Shown: positions 1-7,064 of the stretch, in pieces | Layout of the letters: each line of letters opens with the position of its first letter | Position numbering within the stretch: the first letter of the stretch is position 1 | Assembly (NCBI GenBank): GCA_050942695.1 | Contig: JBMNNU010000006.1 | Span: forward strand, 1 to 26,173 | DNA: 26,173 nucleotides | Direction: 5' to 3' | From: JBMNNU01 sp050942695 | GTDB lineage: Bacteria; Chloroflexota; UBA6077 | Notes under the pieces: model-generated | Databases searched by the model: none | Seen by the model: only the letters and a program-made list of their open reading frames with translations | What the model was told of the DNA's origin: nothing | Translations under genes and position numbers: made by a program

Positions 1-315
1 CCCGCAGATCAATCCGCCGTATAGGGACACCCCTCCCTCCTGAAACGCAAGCATCTGAAGCGGGTAGGTGGCGTAGTACTTCCAGGCATCGACGATATGG
101 AAAAGGCGCGCACCTAGAAATCCGATGGGTATCGCCCATACTATCGCATATAGCAGGTCGTTCTCAGGAATCCCTCTTCGAGCAGCCTCCCGCAGAGCGA
201 GGATAACCCCAATAACCAGAGCGATCGATATGGTCAATCCGTACCAGCGGATAGTAATAGGGCCCACCACCGCCAGCACAGGATCTATATCTATCGAGAT
301 AAACGCTGGAAACAA
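1..315 (-). CDS. lgt: Prolipoprotein diacylglyceryl transferase, N-terminal part (cut by window edge)
   Basis: Lgt transfers a diacylglyceryl group from phosphatidylglycerol to the lipobox cysteine of prolipoproteins in the cytoplasmic membrane, the first step of lipoprotein maturation. The minus strand reads open from the left edge through 105 codons. It shows the family's N-terminal pattern: a DPVL...GPITIRWYG segment, a first membrane helix (ISIALVIGVILAL), the REAARRGI loop, then GARLFHIV and a GGVSLYGGLICG segment matching the conserved GG(M/V)S(F/L)(H/Y)GG region. The start is inferred as TTG at 315-313, because GAAAGGA lies 6 nt upstream; an in-frame TTG at 330-328 is the alternative. 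A consensus-like promoter lies just upstream. The C-terminal two thirds, including the rest of the active-site region, is outside the window. Family assignment is firm; the exact start is not. Confidence 0.9.
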   Translation of the reverse strand, partial: MFPAFISIDIDPVLAVVGPITIRWYGLTISIALVIGVILALREAARRGIPENDLLYAIVWAIPIGFLGARLFHIVDAWKYYATYPLQMLAFQEGGVSLYGGLICG

Positions 316-349
316 ACAAATTCCTTTCAAAAAAACAGAGATTGAGGGG

Positions 350-397
350 ATTATATATCGCGTTTACTCTTGCCGCAAAACCGATTCGTGCTATCAT
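350..397. promoter_or_regulatory. Overlapping divergent promoters for lgt and the chemoreceptor gene
   Basis: The word TTGCCGCAA at 370-378 reads as a -35 element in both directions. Rightward: TTGCCG (370-375), 16-nt spacer, TATCAT (392-397). Leftward: TTGCGG (378-373), 17-nt spacer, perfect TATAAT (355-350). The leftward transcript would start near 343, about 28 nt before the lgt start; the rightward one near 404, about 75 nt before the GTG at 480. Two polymerases could not occupy the shared -35 together. This is read from sequence only. Confidence 0.5.
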
Positions 398-479
398 GTA
401 GAACCGAATAATCCTCCAATCATGTCCATTTTATTGTCCTTATTCCTCTGCCTGTTAACCAAGGCGAAAGGAGTATACC

Positions 480-1985
480 GTGTCCAATAGTACTGAGGAT
501 GGCGCCCTATCGCCGATGCGCCAAGGTGAGTTGACGGCCGAACTGGTGATCCTTTTAGGCAGCATGGTCGCTACAGCTTGCGGCTTAATTGGGGTATGTT
601 TCGCCGCTTCGTGGGTAACCGGGAGTAGTCCTAGCAGCGCTTTCGCCGTGTTGATTGCTGCCACTCTAGCCGCTGTCTCCCTTGGAAGTGTAGGCTTAGC
701 GAAATCTGGCAAGACCATCTCGTCGGCCTACCTGTTGGTCGGAGGCTTGCTGGGAGGGATCGCAGTTGCCAGTGCCGCTTCCCCTGCCCCCCTTGTTTCA
801 TCCGCCTACCTGGCACCTCTGGTGTTGGCCAGCGTATTCCTTCGGAGGGTACATGTGCTGGGAGTAGCGGGCTTGGCAGTATTGCTGTTGCTGCTGGAGT
901 TGCTGAACGGAGGTCTAGAAAGAGGATTTCTGCCATCGACCCCGTTAGATATCCAGTACGCCAATTACGCTACGCTCTTCGGCCTGGTGGTCGTGCTTAC
1001 CCTGGCAACAGCCGAAGCATCCAAGCGATTGGGGGGGTTGATAGCCCAGATGGAGGCGAGGGCGAAGGATGCAGAGCAACGAGCCAAAGAACTGGAAGAG
1101 GCAAAAACGGAGATCGAGCTTCGGGCTACTGAGCTAGCCAACGCAAAGCAGGTGATCGAAGAAAAGCGGGAGATTATGCTCGGGGTGGCATCTCAGATCC
1201 ACTCCATGGCGCGAGAGCTTTCAGCTACCTTTTCCCAGCAAACCAGCGGCTCCGCCGAGCAAGCAGCCGCGATGAGCGAAATTGTGGCTGCAATGGAGGA
1301 GTTGAGTAGAGCAGCCAGCCAGATCGCTGCTAACACTGCCCAGGTATCTCAGTTGACCGTGACGGCCAGACATGCGGCGGAGATGGGCCGCGAGGCGGTA
1401 AAAGAGACTATCGCAGGCCTGGACCGGATCCGTACCGAAGTGAGGAGTGTCGCGGAGAAGAATCTCTCCCTTGGCCAGAAAACCGAAGCGATTGGGGAGA
1501 TCATCGAAGTAATATCCGAAATTGCCGATCGTACTCACCTACTAGCTCTAAACGCCGCGATCGAAAGCGCCGCCGCGGGCGAATACGGCCGCCGTTTCAG
1601 TGTAGTTGCCAGCCAGGTAAAGGAGTTGGCCAACGAATCCAAGGCCGCTGCGCACCAGGTGAGAGCAGCGGTGGCGGAGATACAGCGAGCGGCCAACGCA
1701 ACCGTACTCGCAGCAGAGAAGAGCGAGGCCGACGTAGAGGTGGGCGCCGGGCTAGGCCGCGGGGCTGGGGATGCCATTTCACAAATCGTCGATGCGGTGG
1801 AGAAGGTCGCCGTGGCAACCAAGGAGATGCTGCTGGCAACACAACAGCAACAGAGCGCCAGCGAGCAGGTGGTGAGCACCGTCAGGCAGATAGAGCAGGT
1901 TACTCGCCAGAGCGCGGATAGCGGGCGATACATATCGCAGACGGTGCGCAACCTGATGGCCACAGCAGAAAGGCTGAATGCGTAG
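480..1985 (+). CDS. Methyl-accepting chemotaxis-type signalling protein with polytopic membrane sensor
   Basis: A chemoreceptor-like protein of 501 residues, expected to control a CheA-CheW kinase complex from the membrane. Residues about 21-180 hold roughly six hydrophobic segments (near 21-46, 53-75, 81-100, 105-121, 124-144 and 163-180), so sensing is probably within the membrane; no large periplasmic ligand domain is present. A charged coiled coil (about 185-232) then leads into the methyl-accepting signalling domain. The hairpin tip is clear at about 347-371 (EIADRTHLLALNAAIESAAAGE, then GRRFSVVA), matching the family's I-x-x-I-A-x-Q-T-N-x-L-A-L-N-A-A-x-E-A-A-x-A-G-E. The tip carries RTH where most receptors have QTN. 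No HAMP domain is evident. The start is GTG with AAAGGAG six bases upstream. No che genes are nearby, so the partners must be elsewhere. The ligand cannot be predicted. Confidence 0.85.
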   Translation: MSNSTEDGALSPMRQGELTAELVILLGSMVATACGLIGVCFAASWVTGSSPSSAFAVLIAATLAAVSLGSVGLAKSGKTISSAYLLVGGLLGGIAVASAASPAPLVSSAYLAPLVLASVFLRRVHVLGVAGLAVLLLLLELLNGGLERGFLPSTPLDIQYANYATLFGLVVVLTLATAEASKRLGGLIAQMEARAKDAEQRAKELEEAKTEIELRATELANAKQVIEEKREIMLGVASQIHSMARELSATFSQQTSGSAEQAAAMSEIVAAMEELSRAASQIAANTAQVSQLTVTARHAAEMGREAVKETIAGLDRIRTEVRSVAEKNLSLGQKTEAIGEIIEVISEIADRTHLLALNAAIESAAAGEYGRRFSVVASQVKELANESKAAAHQVRAAVAEIQRAANATVLAAEKSEADVEVGAGLGRGAGDAISQIVDAVEKVAVATKEMLLATQQQQSASEQVVSTVRQIEQVTRQSADSGRYISQTVRNLMATAERLNA

Positions 1986-2156
1986 ATGTAAGCTTTCAGC
2001 TTATATTATTTGTTTTTGATAAAAGCCGTTAGCAGTGACTGATCGCTGCATAGATCGTTAAACGCGAGGTGCGTCTTGCAGAATGGAGGGAGCGGGCCTC
2101 CGAGATGCCACGGGATTTATCCGCGGTGCAGAGATCAGTAGATATCCAACACAGTT

Positions 2157-2181
2157 AAGGGCAGGCATAGAACCTGCCCTT
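2157..2181 (+). terminator. Hairpin, possible terminator of the chemoreceptor transcript
   Basis: AAGGGCAGG (2157-2165) pairs perfectly with CCTGCCCTT (2173-2181) around a 7-nt loop. Only a weak, broken T-run follows (ATGCTTTGATG), so factor-independent termination is plausible but not strong. It lies about 170 nt after the chemoreceptor stop codon. Confidence 0.4.
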
Positions 2182-2249
2182 ATGCTTTGATGTGGTAGTT
2201 CTTTTCTGAATCGTGTATTCTTGACTTGGGTATACTCAACTTGTGAGCT

Positions 2250-2292
2250 GAACACTGACGGATGAAAGCTGATTGCTGATAGCTAAAAGGAG
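2250..2292 (+). repeat. GCTGA-type intergenic repeat ending at a ribosome binding site
   Basis: Degenerate tandem words (GAGCTGAAC, GAAAGCTGATT, GCTGATAGCT) run directly into AGCTAAAAGGAGG, the Shine-Dalgarno of the ferredoxin gene. A related reverse-oriented block (AGCTTTTAGCC, AGCTTTCAGCTT) lies at 24078-24111, before the triple-BON gene, and a short AGCTTTCAGCTT copy is at 1990-2001. Confidence 0.55.
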
Positions 2293-2298
2293 GTTGTT

Positions 2299-2556
2299 GT
2301 GCCCTACGTTATCTGCGAACCATGCATTGGAGTAAAGGACACCGCCTGCACGGATGTTTGCCCTGTAGACTGCATCCATCCCACACGCGATGAAGATGGC
2401 TTTGAAGCTTCGGATCAGCTCTTTATCAACCCCGACGAGTGCATCGAGTGCGGAGCCTGCTCCTCGGTCTGTCCTGTAGAGGCGATATACCGCGACGAGG
2501 AAGTCCCAGATAAGTGGCAAAGCTTTATCCAGAAGAACGCATCCTACTACCAGTGA
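2299..2556 (+). CDS. Seven-iron ferredoxin [3Fe-4S][4Fe-4S], Thermus/Azotobacter type
   Basis: A small soluble electron carrier of 85 residues. The N-terminal arrangement C9-x7-C17-x3-C21-P plus C58 is the ligand pattern of the [3Fe-4S] cluster (C9, C17, C58), and C21 with C48, C51 and C54 (C-x2-C-x2-C-x3-C-P) forms the [4Fe-4S] cluster. Residue 12 is Val where an eight-iron protein would have the extra Cys, which supports seven rather than eight iron atoms. C6 and C25 are further cysteines not needed as ligands. The opening PYVICEPCIGVKD is very close to what I recall of Thermus ferredoxin, and the C-terminal EVPDKWQSFIQKN tail is also typical. The start is GTG with AAAAGGAGG 7 nt upstream. 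It sits alone, so its redox partner is not indicated. It is about 6 residues longer than the Thermus protein. Confidence 0.93.
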   Translation: MPYVICEPCIGVKDTACTDVCPVDCIHPTRDEDGFEASDQLFINPDECIECGACSSVCPVEAIYRDEEVPDKWQSFIQKNASYYQ

Positions 2557-2612
2557 GTAGTGTTGGGTCCTGCGTCCTGAGTGCTGGATAGCTAGTCTTG
2601 AGTCCTGCTCTG

Positions 2613-2709
2613 AGTGCTGAGTGCTGAGTTCTAAATATTAAGTACCATAATGTTTCCAGAACCCATTTACCAATCAGGACACAGGACCCAGAACTCAGCA
2701 CTCAGCACT
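2613..2709. repeat. Perfect 20-bp inverted repeat of CTGAGTG-type tandem repeats
   Basis: The arm at 2613-2632 (AGTGCTGAGTGCTGAGTTCT) is the exact reverse complement of 2690-2709, with 57 nt between. Similar words (GTCCTGCGTCCTGAGTGCTG, TTGAGTCCTG) extend leftward to about 2563. The right arm enters malQ: codons for its last residues and its stop lie within it. The same word family recurs at 4343-4420. In this convergent intergenic region the hairpin could also act as a bidirectional terminator, though no T-run follows either arm. Confidence 0.75.
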
Positions 2710-4224
2710 AACCTGGTTCCGGCCGTAGATGGCGGACAGGTCGCGTAGTCGCTGTGCGTGCTCATCCTTCAATTGCTCGGGGGCTAGACGCCAGATCCAG
2801 TTCCCCTTGGGGAGACCGGGCATATTCATCCGCGCCCAACTACCCAGCCCCAGCACATCCTGGAGAGGCACTATCGCCAAATCCGCCACCGAGGCGAAAG
2901 CAAGGCGGATTAAATCCCAGTGTATCTCTCTGCCGCTCGTACCCAAATAGCGAAGCACGTTCGTTCGCTCCTTGGGATTGCGAGAGGCGAACCAGCCCAC
3001 AGTGGTGTCGTTATCGTGGGTACCGGTGTACACGACAAAATTGCGCTCGTAGTTGTGGGGCAGGTAGGGATTGCGCCCGTTTTCCCCAAAAGCGAATTGA
3101 AGTATCTTCATGCCGGGGAATCCCAGTTGGAGGCGGAGGTTTTCTACCTCAGGGGTGATGAAGCCAAGATCCTCGGCAATCACCGGAAGCTTTCCCAGGG
3201 CTTTCTCTAAGGCTCGAAAGAACGGTTCTCCAGGCCCCTCTACCCAACGGCCGCGCTCGGCAGTCTTATGTTGGGCAAGAACCTCCCAGTATGCCTGGAA
3301 TCCGCGGAAGTGATCGATCCGGACCAAGTCCACCTGGGTGAGAGCAATCTTGAAACGCTCTACCCACCAGCGATAGCCGTCTCTGGCCATCCGGTCCCAA
3401 CGATAGAGCGGGTTCCCCCACCGCTGACCTGTACTCGAAAAGTAGTCCGGGGGAACCCCTGCCACGACGGTAGGGCGACCTCGCTCGTCCAGGAAGAACA
3501 GTTCCGGCCTGGACCAGACGTCTGCGCTATCCAGAGCTACAAATATCGGGATATCGCCGATTATCCGAACGCCCCGCTCGTTAGCGTATCGTTTCAGCAC
3601 GCTCCATTGGCGGTAGAACTGGAACTGGACGAACTGATGAAAACAGATCGTATCGGCTAGTTGATGCCGCCAGCGAGCCAGAGCCTGCGGTCGGCGGGTC
3701 GCGATCTCCCGCTCCCAACTGAGCCATTCGACCCCATCGTGAACATCTCGCAACGCCATAAAGAAAGCGTAATCATCCAGCCAGTAACCGTTGCGCTGGC
3801 AAAAGGCATCGAACTCCGATCTCTCGGTATTCCCGGCGTCGTTCGTAAAGGTACGGTAAGCCTCCCTCAACAATGGGAGTTTGAAGGCCGCTACCGACTC
3901 GTAATCCACATAGTCCACCGGCAAGCCTTGGTCTCTTCTGAGGTCTTCGGCTGCCAGCAGCCCCTCCTTGGCCAGTATGTCTAAAGAGATAAGAAGGGGA
4001 TTGCCGGCCATAGCCGAACGGGCAGCGTAGGGAGAGTTACCGTAGCCGGTAGGGCCAAGGGGGAGCATCTGCCATAACCTCTGGCCGCTTGCCTCGAGGA
4101 AGTCGACGAACCTTCTAGCCTCCCCCCCAAGGTCACCAATGCCGTGGGGGCCGGGAAGCGACGTTGGGTGGAGTAGGATACCGCTTTCTCTTCGAAGGAA
4201 TTCGTCGGCAGCTCTTTTAGTCAT
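2695..4224 (-). CDS. malQ: 4-alpha-glucanotransferase (amylomaltase), GH77
   Basis: MalQ transfers alpha-1,4-glucan segments between maltodextrins, releasing glucose; it is cytoplasmic and serves maltose or glycogen metabolism. The 509-residue protein is near the size of the short bacterial form typified by Thermus. Visible landmarks are the N-terminal SGILLHPTSLPGPHGIGDLG, the QMLPLGPTGYGNSPY segment, GDIPIFVALDSADVW (about 223-237), the nucleophile D304 in LVRIDHFRGF, the acid/base E351 in VIAEDLG, and the transition-state stabilising D404 in GTHDNDT. The start is ATG with GAAAGG 8 nt upstream. Oddly, the last four residues (SAEC) and the TGA stop are encoded inside an intergenic CTGAGTG repeat, so the original C-terminus may have been replaced. 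No other starch or glycogen gene is nearby. Confidence 0.96.
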   Translation of the reverse strand: MTKRAADEFLRRESGILLHPTSLPGPHGIGDLGGEARRFVDFLEASGQRLWQMLPLGPTGYGNSPYAARSAMAGNPLLISLDILAKEGLLAAEDLRRDQGLPVDYVDYESVAAFKLPLLREAYRTFTNDAGNTERSEFDAFCQRNGYWLDDYAFFMALRDVHDGVEWLSWEREIATRRPQALARWRHQLADTICFHQFVQFQFYRQWSVLKRYANERGVRIIGDIPIFVALDSADVWSRPELFFLDERGRPTVVAGVPPDYFSSTGQRWGNPLYRWDRMARDGYRWWVERFKIALTQVDLVRIDHFRGFQAYWEVLAQHKTAERGRWVEGPGEPFFRALEKALGKLPVIAEDLGFITPEVENLRLQLGFPGMKILQFAFGENGRNPYLPHNYERNFVVYTGTHDNDTTVGWFASRNPKERTNVLRYLGTSGREIHWDLIRLAFASVADLAIVPLQDVLGLGSWARMNMPGLPKGNWIWRLAPEQLKDEHAQRLRDLSAIYGRNQVSAEC

Positions 4225-4342
4225 GATCTACCTTTCTATGATACCCTGTTTATCATCAAGCAACCCTTGGGCCAGATGTTATTGTGGGGCCAAGGGCGCC
4301 ACAACGCAACTGGCTTTCATACCTCACTTGAGCATTATAAGA

Positions 4343-4420
4343 GTGCTGGGTCCTGCGTCCTGCGTTCTCAGCGCTCAGCACTCAGGACTCAGCACTCAGG
4401 ACCCAGGACTCAGGACTCAG
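4343..4420 (+). repeat. Tandem CTCAGCACTCAGGAC-type repeat upstream of the cupin gene
   Basis: About 80 nt composed almost wholly of the words GTCCTGCGTCCTG, CTCAGCACTCAGGACT and CCAGGACTCAGGACTCAG. TGGGTCCTG (4347-4355) pairs with CAGGACCCA (4397-4405), so one transcript could fold into a hairpin. It is the same family as the inverted repeat at 2613-2709. It ends about 10 nt before the GGAGG of the cupin gene. The rest of the gap between malQ and the cupin gene holds an imperfect stem at 4264-4296 (CCCTTGG/CCAAGGG) and nothing else I can name. Confidence 0.65.
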
Positions 4421-4439
4421 CAAAAAAATGGAGGTAGCA

Positions 4440-4772
4440 ATGAAAGTCATAAAGGGTGCCGACCTGCCGGTTAAACATGAGATGTCGACCGCCGTCCGCG
4501 TCTTCATGAAACCAAAGGATGAGTTGGCTAATGTCAGCATCACGAGAGTGGATATCGAGCCGGGCAGCGCAACGCCTGAGCACAGCCATGACACCCACCA
4601 GATTGTGTACGTCCTGGAGGGTGAGTTGCTGATGATCAGCGGTGAAGTGCAGGAACGGGTAGCCGCCGGAGATCTCATCTACATCCCTCCTGGGGAGGTG
4701 CACCAGCATCGGGCTGGGGGGCTGGGGGTGCTGAAACAGCTAGCTCTCTTTGTGCCGGTCGCACACCCGTAA
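4440..4772 (+). CDS. Small single-domain cupin protein
   Basis: A 110-residue protein with one cupin barrel, probably a cytoplasmic metal-binding enzyme or sensor. Cupin motif 1 is PGSATPEHSHDTHQIVYVLEGE (about 41-62), giving likely metal ligands H48, H50 and Q54 (Gln replaces the usual Glu). Motif 2 is GDLIYIPPGEVHQH (77-90), supplying H88. The start is ATG at 4440 because GGAGG sits 5 nt upstream (4430-4434); an in-frame ATG at 4428 overlaps that ribosome site and has none of its own. The neighbours, malQ and a peptidase, do not point to a substrate, and small cupins cannot be assigned a reaction from sequence alone. Confidence 0.85.
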   Translation: MKVIKGADLPVKHEMSTAVRVFMKPKDELANVSITRVDIEPGSATPEHSHDTHQIVYVLEGELLMISGEVQERVAAGDLIYIPPGEVHQHRAGGLGVLKQLALFVPVAHP

Positions 4773-4924
4773 CGGTATCAATAACAACAACCACCTTGCG
4801 CCTGGGCTGAAGCTGTAATAGGATAGGCGAGGCCGGTAATTCTCCTTATGTTGATAACAGTTGCTCTATCACCTGGACAATCCGGCCACCCCTCCCAACA
4901 ATTCCACGCAGGAGGTCCTTTGCT

Positions 4925-6964
4925 GTGCCAGAAAATGGCTATACCATGTCAGATAGCGCCCATCCAACCCAGATCAGCCGTCGAGACATGCTGAAAGGGC
5001 TCGGTGGTGGAGCAGTCGGAATCGCTGTCCTACCGGCGCTAACCAACCTCGTTGCCCCAATTGTCTCCCCTTCGGTGGCGACCGCACAGGTGCAAGAGCC
5101 GATCGAAACCCCAACCATCGTCGCGACGCCGGAACCCGCCGCGGCACCTGTTCCCGCACAGGAAGCGGTCGCGCTTCGGAAGCGCAGCGAGATACCTCTG
5201 AAGTACAGATGGGATCTTTCGACCATTTATGCGGACGATAACCTCTGGGAGGTCGACTTCCAAGCCGTGAAGGACGCTCTCCCAGGGCTCCAGGCGATGG
5301 AGGGACACCTGGGGGATTCCGCTTCCGGACTACTATCGTTTTTGAAAGCGAGCGACGAGACCCTGGAGCGACTAGATAAGCTGTATGTCTACGCAGCTAT
5401 GCGACACGACGAGGATACGACAAATAGCCGATATCAGGCTCTTGTCGACCGGGCGGAAAATCTCGCCACAGATGTGTCCAGCGCCTTGGCCTTTGTCGAG
5501 CCGGAGATATTAGCCATTCCGGAGGAGAAGCTGTGGGGCTTCCTGGCCGCTGAACCCGATCTCACCATTTACCGACACAGCATCGAGGAGCTGCTGCGGC
5601 AGAAAGCCCACGTCCGCTCCTCGGAGGTGGAGGAGGTATTAGCTCTCACCGGGGAAATGGGATATGCGCCGAATGCTGTCTTCGAGATGCTGAACGATGC
5701 CGACTTCAAGTTTCCCTCGATAAAGGACGAGAGGGGGCAGACGGTACCGCTAAGCCATGCTCGCTATCAAAAGTTCATATTGAGCCCCGACCGCAGGGTG
5801 AGGAAGGACGCCTTCGAATCCGTCCACGCCACCTACTACGATTTCCGCAACACCCTAGCGACCTGTCTGTCAGCCAAGGTTCGGGCTCACGTCATCAATG
5901 CCAGGATCCGCGGTTACCCTTCCGCCCTCGAAGCAGCGCTGTCGCCCAACTCTATACCGGTGGATGTCTACCATAATCTCATACGCTCCGTGGAGGATGG
6001 TCTCCCGAGCCTGCAGCGATACATAGGCTTGAGAAAGCGACTGCTTCAGTTGGATGAGATCCACTACTATGATCTATACGTGCCCGTCGTGCCCGATGTT
6101 ACGATGGAAATACCATACGACGAGGCCGCACGCATAGTCGTCGAGGCGATGGCGCCCCTAGGTTCGGAGTACCAGGAGGTGCTTAGAAAGGGGTTTTCCT
6201 CCCGCTGGATCGACGTCTACGAGACCGAGGGGAAGAGGAGCGGGGCTTACTGCTGGGGAGCCAAGGGTACGACGCCGTTCGTGCTCCTCAATTACGAAAA
6301 CACCTTGAACGACCTGTTCAGGCTGGCCCACGAGCTAGGCCACGCCCTCCACTTCTACTTCACCAGCAATAATCAGCCCTACGTGTACTCGCGGCACCCC
6401 ACTTTCACGGCTGAGGTGGCCTCCACTACGAACGAGGCGCTCCTGACCGAGTACCTGCTCGATCACTATCCCGAGAGAGAGCTTCGCCTCTACCTGATTA
6501 ACAAGTATCTGGAAAACTTCCGAGGGACTTTCTTCCGGCAGACTATGTTCGCAGAGTTCGAGTTGGAGATCCACCGCCGCTCCGAGGAAGGTGAAGCCCT
6601 GACGCCCGATCTGCTTTCATCCATCTACAAAGACCTTAACGTCAAGTACTACGGACAGGGCGTGGTTCTCGACGAGGCTATAGCGATCGAATGGGCCAGG
6701 GTTCCACACTTCTATTACAACTTCTACGTCTACCAGTACGCCACCGGCATGGCTGCAGCCCTCGCTCTGACAAATCAGATCCTGAACGAGGGAAAGCCGG
6801 CTGTAGATAGGTATCTGCGATTCCTGAAAAGCGGCGATTCCGACTACCCAATCGAGCTGCTGAAGGCGGCCGGGGTAGATATGACGACGGCGAAGCCAAT
6901 CGAGCAGGCGATAGAGAGCTTCAACCGGCTGCTCGGCCAACTGGAGGGGAAGAACCACTTGTAA
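4925..6964 (+). CDS. pepF: Oligoendopeptidase F family metallopeptidase (M3B) with Tat signal peptide
   Basis: A zinc peptidase expected to cut short peptides. The M3 signature is intact: H469-E-L-G-H473 provides two zinc ligands and the catalytic E470, with E497 in TFTAEVASTTNE as the third ligand. The preceding GAYCWG and PFVLLNYENTLNDLFRLA segments, and PHFYYNFYVYQYATG near the end, are typical of PepF. Unlike the usual cytoplasmic PepF of about 600 residues, this 679-residue protein starts with a twin-arginine signal (S-R-R-D-M-L-K, residues 18-24), a hydrophobic stretch to about 48 and a possible cleavage after VATA (about 51-54). A Pro/Glu/Ala-rich linker (about 57-81) follows. The start is GTG with AGGAGG 9 nt upstream; it is required to include the Tat motif. 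Folded export would let it act on peptides outside the membrane. Confidence 0.93.
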   Translation: MPENGYTMSDSAHPTQISRRDMLKGLGGGAVGIAVLPALTNLVAPIVSPSVATAQVQEPIETPTIVATPEPAAAPVPAQEAVALRKRSEIPLKYRWDLSTIYADDNLWEVDFQAVKDALPGLQAMEGHLGDSASGLLSFLKASDETLERLDKLYVYAAMRHDEDTTNSRYQALVDRAENLATDVSSALAFVEPEILAIPEEKLWGFLAAEPDLTIYRHSIEELLRQKAHVRSSEVEEVLALTGEMGYAPNAVFEMLNDADFKFPSIKDERGQTVPLSHARYQKFILSPDRRVRKDAFESVHATYYDFRNTLATCLSAKVRAHVINARIRGYPSALEAALSPNSIPVDVYHNLIRSVEDGLPSLQRYIGLRKRLLQLDEIHYYDLYVPVVPDVTMEIPYDEAARIVVEAMAPLGSEYQEVLRKGFSSRWIDVYETEGKRSGAYCWGAKGTTPFVLLNYENTLNDLFRLAHELGHALHFYFTSNNQPYVYSRHPTFTAEVASTTNEALLTEYLLDHYPERELRLYLINKYLENFRGTFFRQTMFAEFELEIHRRSEEGEALTPDLLSSIYKDLNVKYYGQGVVLDEAIAIEWARVPHFYYNFYVYQYATGMAAALALTNQILNEGKPAVDRYLRFLKSGDSDYPIELLKAAGVDMTTAKPIEQAIESFNRLLGQLEGKNHL

Positions 6965-7025
6965 AGAAGTAGGGGCGGGTCACCGTACCCGCTCGGTTCC
7001 TCGTGGATTTTTACCGACGTCCGTT

Positions 7026-7056
7026 GTATGGGGCCGGCAGAGCCGCCGGCCCCTAC
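7026..7056. terminator. Bidirectional GC-rich terminator hairpin
   Basis: GGGGCCGGC (7030-7038) pairs perfectly with GCCGGCCCC (7045-7053) around AGAGCC. It sits between the convergent pepF and lysA genes. A smaller stem, GCGGGT/ACCCGC (6975-6980 with 6987-6992), lies upstream. Neither is followed by a long T-run, so the strength is uncertain. Confidence 0.6.
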
Positions 7057-7064
7057 ATAAATGG

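Larger units (their letters stand above)
1986..2298. other. 313-nt gene-free stretch with hairpin and repeat
   Basis: No convincing gene is present on either strand. The stretch holds an interrupted stem (about 2108-2130, GGGAT opposite ATCC), a perfect 9-bp hairpin at 2157-2181, a possible -10 (TATACT, 2231-2236) without a good -35, and a GCTGA-type repeat that runs into the ferredoxin ribosome binding site. I could not match the central part to a known riboswitch or T-box. Confidence 0.5.

Noticed and set aside
125..490. Open frame on the plus strand over the lgt start region, and a 77-codon minus frame at 164-397
   Set aside because: Both lie in other frames over the lgt coding region and its promoter. 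The lgt frame is supported by a conserved family sequence, while these encode nothing recognisable.
2070..2182. Possible T-box or other riboswitch before the ferredoxin gene
   Set aside because: The stretch CCACGGGATTTATCCGCGG looked similar to a T-box end, but the invariant TGGNACCGCG core is missing and the downstream gene is not an amino acid gene.
2058..2255. 65-codon minus frame before the ferredoxin gene
   Set aside because: It runs across a perfect hairpin and a gene boundary, and shows no family-like sequence or ribosome site.
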